Assembly (NCBI GenBank): GCA_036785705.1
Contig: JAWUZG010000001.1
Coordinates: forward strand, 9,052,001-9,116,000
Reading direction: 5' to 3'
DNA from: Acanthornis magna
Taxonomy: Eukaryota; Chordata; Aves; Passeriformes; Acanthizidae
DNA: 64,000 bases
Shown: positions 61,715 to 64,000 of the stretch, piece after piece
Numbering within the stretch: the stretch's first letter is position 1
How the letters are laid out: each line of letters opens with the position of its first letter
Made by a program: the position numbers and the translations under genes
Notes under the pieces: model-generated
The model's database searches: none
Told to the model about the DNA's origin: nothing
What the model saw: the letters and a program-made list of their open reading frames with translations, nothing else

Positions 61715-63394
61715 CCACAACTGTTGGTGCATGGGATCACAAATTCTTGGTGATGATTAAGAGGTTGGACATGGAAGATGCAAATACTGGAAAGGAGAAC
61801 AAGCAATTAAGACACTTGTCTCTGAGCCTCCTGAGGTTTGTGACAGCAGCTAAATACCTCTGGGATTCCTGAAGTGGTGGCAGAGTTAGTTATTTCCCTG
61901 GATTCTATTTTCTCACAGAGAGGGGAAGGAGAAGTGCCCTGAGGTCACCTCATTTCTTACTTAGTCCAAACAAGGAAATGGGCTCTAGGATTCCTTAACC
62001 TAATCCACACAGTTAATAACTACAAAGACTCCCTTCACTCAGAATCAGATTTAACGTGGCACGCTCTGAACACAATTTCACTTTTAGCTAACTAAGTTCA
62101 ACTGCCAAAAGGCAGAGTATCCCCATGGAAGTCTGTGCATTCTTAGGCAAAATTTAATGTAAACCCAGCATCAAACCTCTGCAACAGGACTGCTTCATCT
62201 GGTAGATGAAATATTCACCACTTCTTTGTTAATATCTTCCTTCTGTCATAAAAATCTTTAAGTCTAGTAGGCACAAAAAGACCAGGAAGAGCAGCAACAT
62301 ATTTACAATTAAGTACCTCAGCCTTCGAGGAATCCTGAAAATAGTTCATTGAGGGTGGCAAGGTACTGGAGTGAAATGTCATCACCTGACAAAAATCACC
62401 TACTGCTCACATTCTGGGCTATTGTAGTGGTGTCATTATGGCACAGGCTGCATTCAGGGGGAAATAAAAACAAATAAATGGTTTATGACAGTGGGAAGCT
62501 ATGTATTGCAGACTTTGAAATCTCAATCCAAATCTCAAAATACAGACTCAGAACATTTTTCCCCCTCCTCCTGACTGCAGGAATACATAACCAGAAAGCA
62601 TCCATGGGTATACAGCTATTTCAAACTCTTAAAAATGCTTTAACTTAACATTTTAAAATTGTTTCACTCTAAATATGAAAATTTGTTGCTATACTGATGG
62701 ATATCACAAACAAGTCAAGTATTCTGCAGATATTGCATTAGTTTGAATAAACAAACTATGGAATTATGTCACCAAATGGTGGAACAAGGTGATATAGGTG
62801 GAAGCAGGAGTTAGCCATCAACTCACTTGTCACTCAGATCTGGGACTTCATGCATGGCAGGGAAAGGATGAAAATTTATATTCACTGGGGTGCAATCAAA
62901 GTAATATAAATGGCAAGAAACTTCAAAGCAAGAAGCTATTTGCTGTGGTAAGAGCCAAATTGCTCTCTCTTACTTGAGCATGTTTGTAATCACCAAAGAA
63001 AATCTTAAGACAACTGAAGATCAGCATGTGTATGCTTTTGCTGAACATGCAGCTATTACATTCCATCATTACTAGCTGAAAAGCAAAGTATTTATATAAA
63101 AGATGGGTACGAATCTCTATCTGTGCAAAAAAACAAGAATTGTTGACTTCCACTCCTACAGCACAAGAAGGAAGAGGATCTCATTTCCCCTTTCAATCTG
63201 TCCCATTCCCTATCTTTGAGTCGATCTTTGAGAAGTTTTACTAACAACCAGTTTCATTCAACTGCTCCTGTAATATGTGGTGGTTGTTTCTTTAATTCGT
63301 CACTTAATGCATTTCAAGGATGCAGCCATGCAATAAAATTTAAAAAACACCAAACAAACAAAATAATTTGACTAATAAGCAACAAAACAGGCTT
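60644..63394 (-). other. RSBN1L: RSBN1L intron 1 (part)
   Basis: Non-coding sequence upstream, in gene sense, of exon 2. It includes a 31-base A run at 61682-61712. No exon 1-like GC-rich sequence is present, so the RSBN1L promoter and first exon are outside the window. Confidence 0.6.
61682..61712 (+). repeat. Poly(A) tract, 31 bases
   Basis: An uninterrupted run of A, the longest homopolymer in the window. The sequence to its left shows no recognisable retroposed gene or SINE. Confidence 0.9.
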
Positions 63395-63560
63395 CCTTAT
63401 AGAGGTGGTCAATGCCCCAAGGCAGTCAGTGTTTGAGAGGCATTTGGACAATGCCCTTAACAACAGGGTTTAAATCTTGGTCAGCCCTGAAGTGGTCAGA
63501 CGGTTGAAATGGATGATCATTGTAGGTCCCTTCCAAATGAAATAGTGGATTTATTCTAAT
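63395..63560 (+). mobile_element. CR1 LINE 3'-end fragment
   Basis: Matches the CR1 3' end: 'gaggtggtcaatgccccaaggcagtcagtg', 'gaggcatttggacaatgccct', then 'gatgatcattgtaggtcccttcc' and 'ttattctaatc'. 5'-truncated and in RSBN1L intron 1. Confidence 0.85.
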
Positions 63561-64000
63561 CATCAGTGAGCAGCGCTCAAAAGAGCACAGCCATGGTCTT
63601 GAAAGTGGTGCCTTTAAGACAGAAACAACACTGATGGCACATGAATCAGTCTCAAAATATGCAAAGTTCACATATGAACATATCCAAAAAGGTTTGTCTT
63701 CAAATCCAGTTGCAAAAGTACATTTTATTTAACTTGGTATACATCTGTGGAAGCACTTAAAACTTTAGAAGGAATTACACTAAAACATTTTTAAGTGAAG
63801 AACATTTATCATTCCCTCTGTTTGTTTTCACACCATCTCTACGAAGCCTTCAGAATGGATAAAAGCTCTTAACCAGAAGATCAAAAAAATTCTTTTTCAG
63901 GTATATAAATTTTCTGCTCAGCTTTAAATACATTTTAATATAAACTGTTTTAACTTCTGAACACAAGATAAAAGGGTTATGCCATTTACATACATATCAA
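63561..64000. other. RSBN1L: RSBN1L intron 1 at the window edge
   Basis: AT-rich sequence. Nothing was recognised. Confidence 0.55.

Noticed and set aside
1..64000. tRNA, rRNA, CRISPR, operon or bacterial-type system
   Set aside because: None seen. The window has the intron-exon structure and repeats of a vertebrate genome.

Overview
This is vertebrate nuclear DNA, most likely from a bird. It has AT-rich introns, one sharp CpG island, CR1 LINE fragments as the main interspersed repeat, and two avian-type endogenous-retrovirus LTRs. I saw no mammalian SINEs. The LTR types suggest a neoavian, possibly passerine, host, but the species cannot be fixed from the sequence alone.

Three protein genes are recognisable, and their order matches the human 7q11.23-q21 block PHTF2 / TMEM60 / RSBN1L. 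From left to right: (1) PHTF2, minus strand. Only its 5' end is here: candidate non-coding first exons in the CpG island (about 24.1-24.6 kb) and a 15-codon first coding exon (11351-11395). All later exons lie left of base 1. (2) A CpG island at about 24.0-25.4 kb that looks like a head-to-head promoter for PHTF2 (leftwards) and TMEM60 (rightwards). (3) TMEM60, plus strand: an untranslated exon ending near 25285, an intron of about 3.2 kb, then an exon holding the whole 134-codon reading frame (28534-28938) and a poly(A) signal at 29129. (4) About 8.8 kb between genes with nothing I can name. (5) RSBN1L, minus strand, convergent with TMEM60. Six coding exons (60643 down to 38363) join in frame into 617 residues, with all splice sites and phases consistent. 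The alanine/proline-rich first exon lies beyond the right edge.

Repeats lie in introns. A plus-strand ERV LTR with internal tandem duplications is at 966-2259, and a minus-strand ERV LTR is in RSBN1L intron 2 at 50187-50690. CR1 fragments lie at 6.9-7.2, 45.0-46.9 (minus, old, with reverse-transcriptase remnants), 49.4-49.7, 54.4-55.3 and 63.4-63.6 kb. An LTR-like block of uncertain class is at 44.3-44.7 kb.

The three genes do not form a known pathway. PHTF2 and TMEM60 are membrane proteins and may share a promoter. RSBN1L belongs to the RSBN1 family, which has been linked to H4K20 demethylation. I found no new biological system. The best leads are promoter architecture, the PHTF/RSBN paralogous block, and odd repeat structure.
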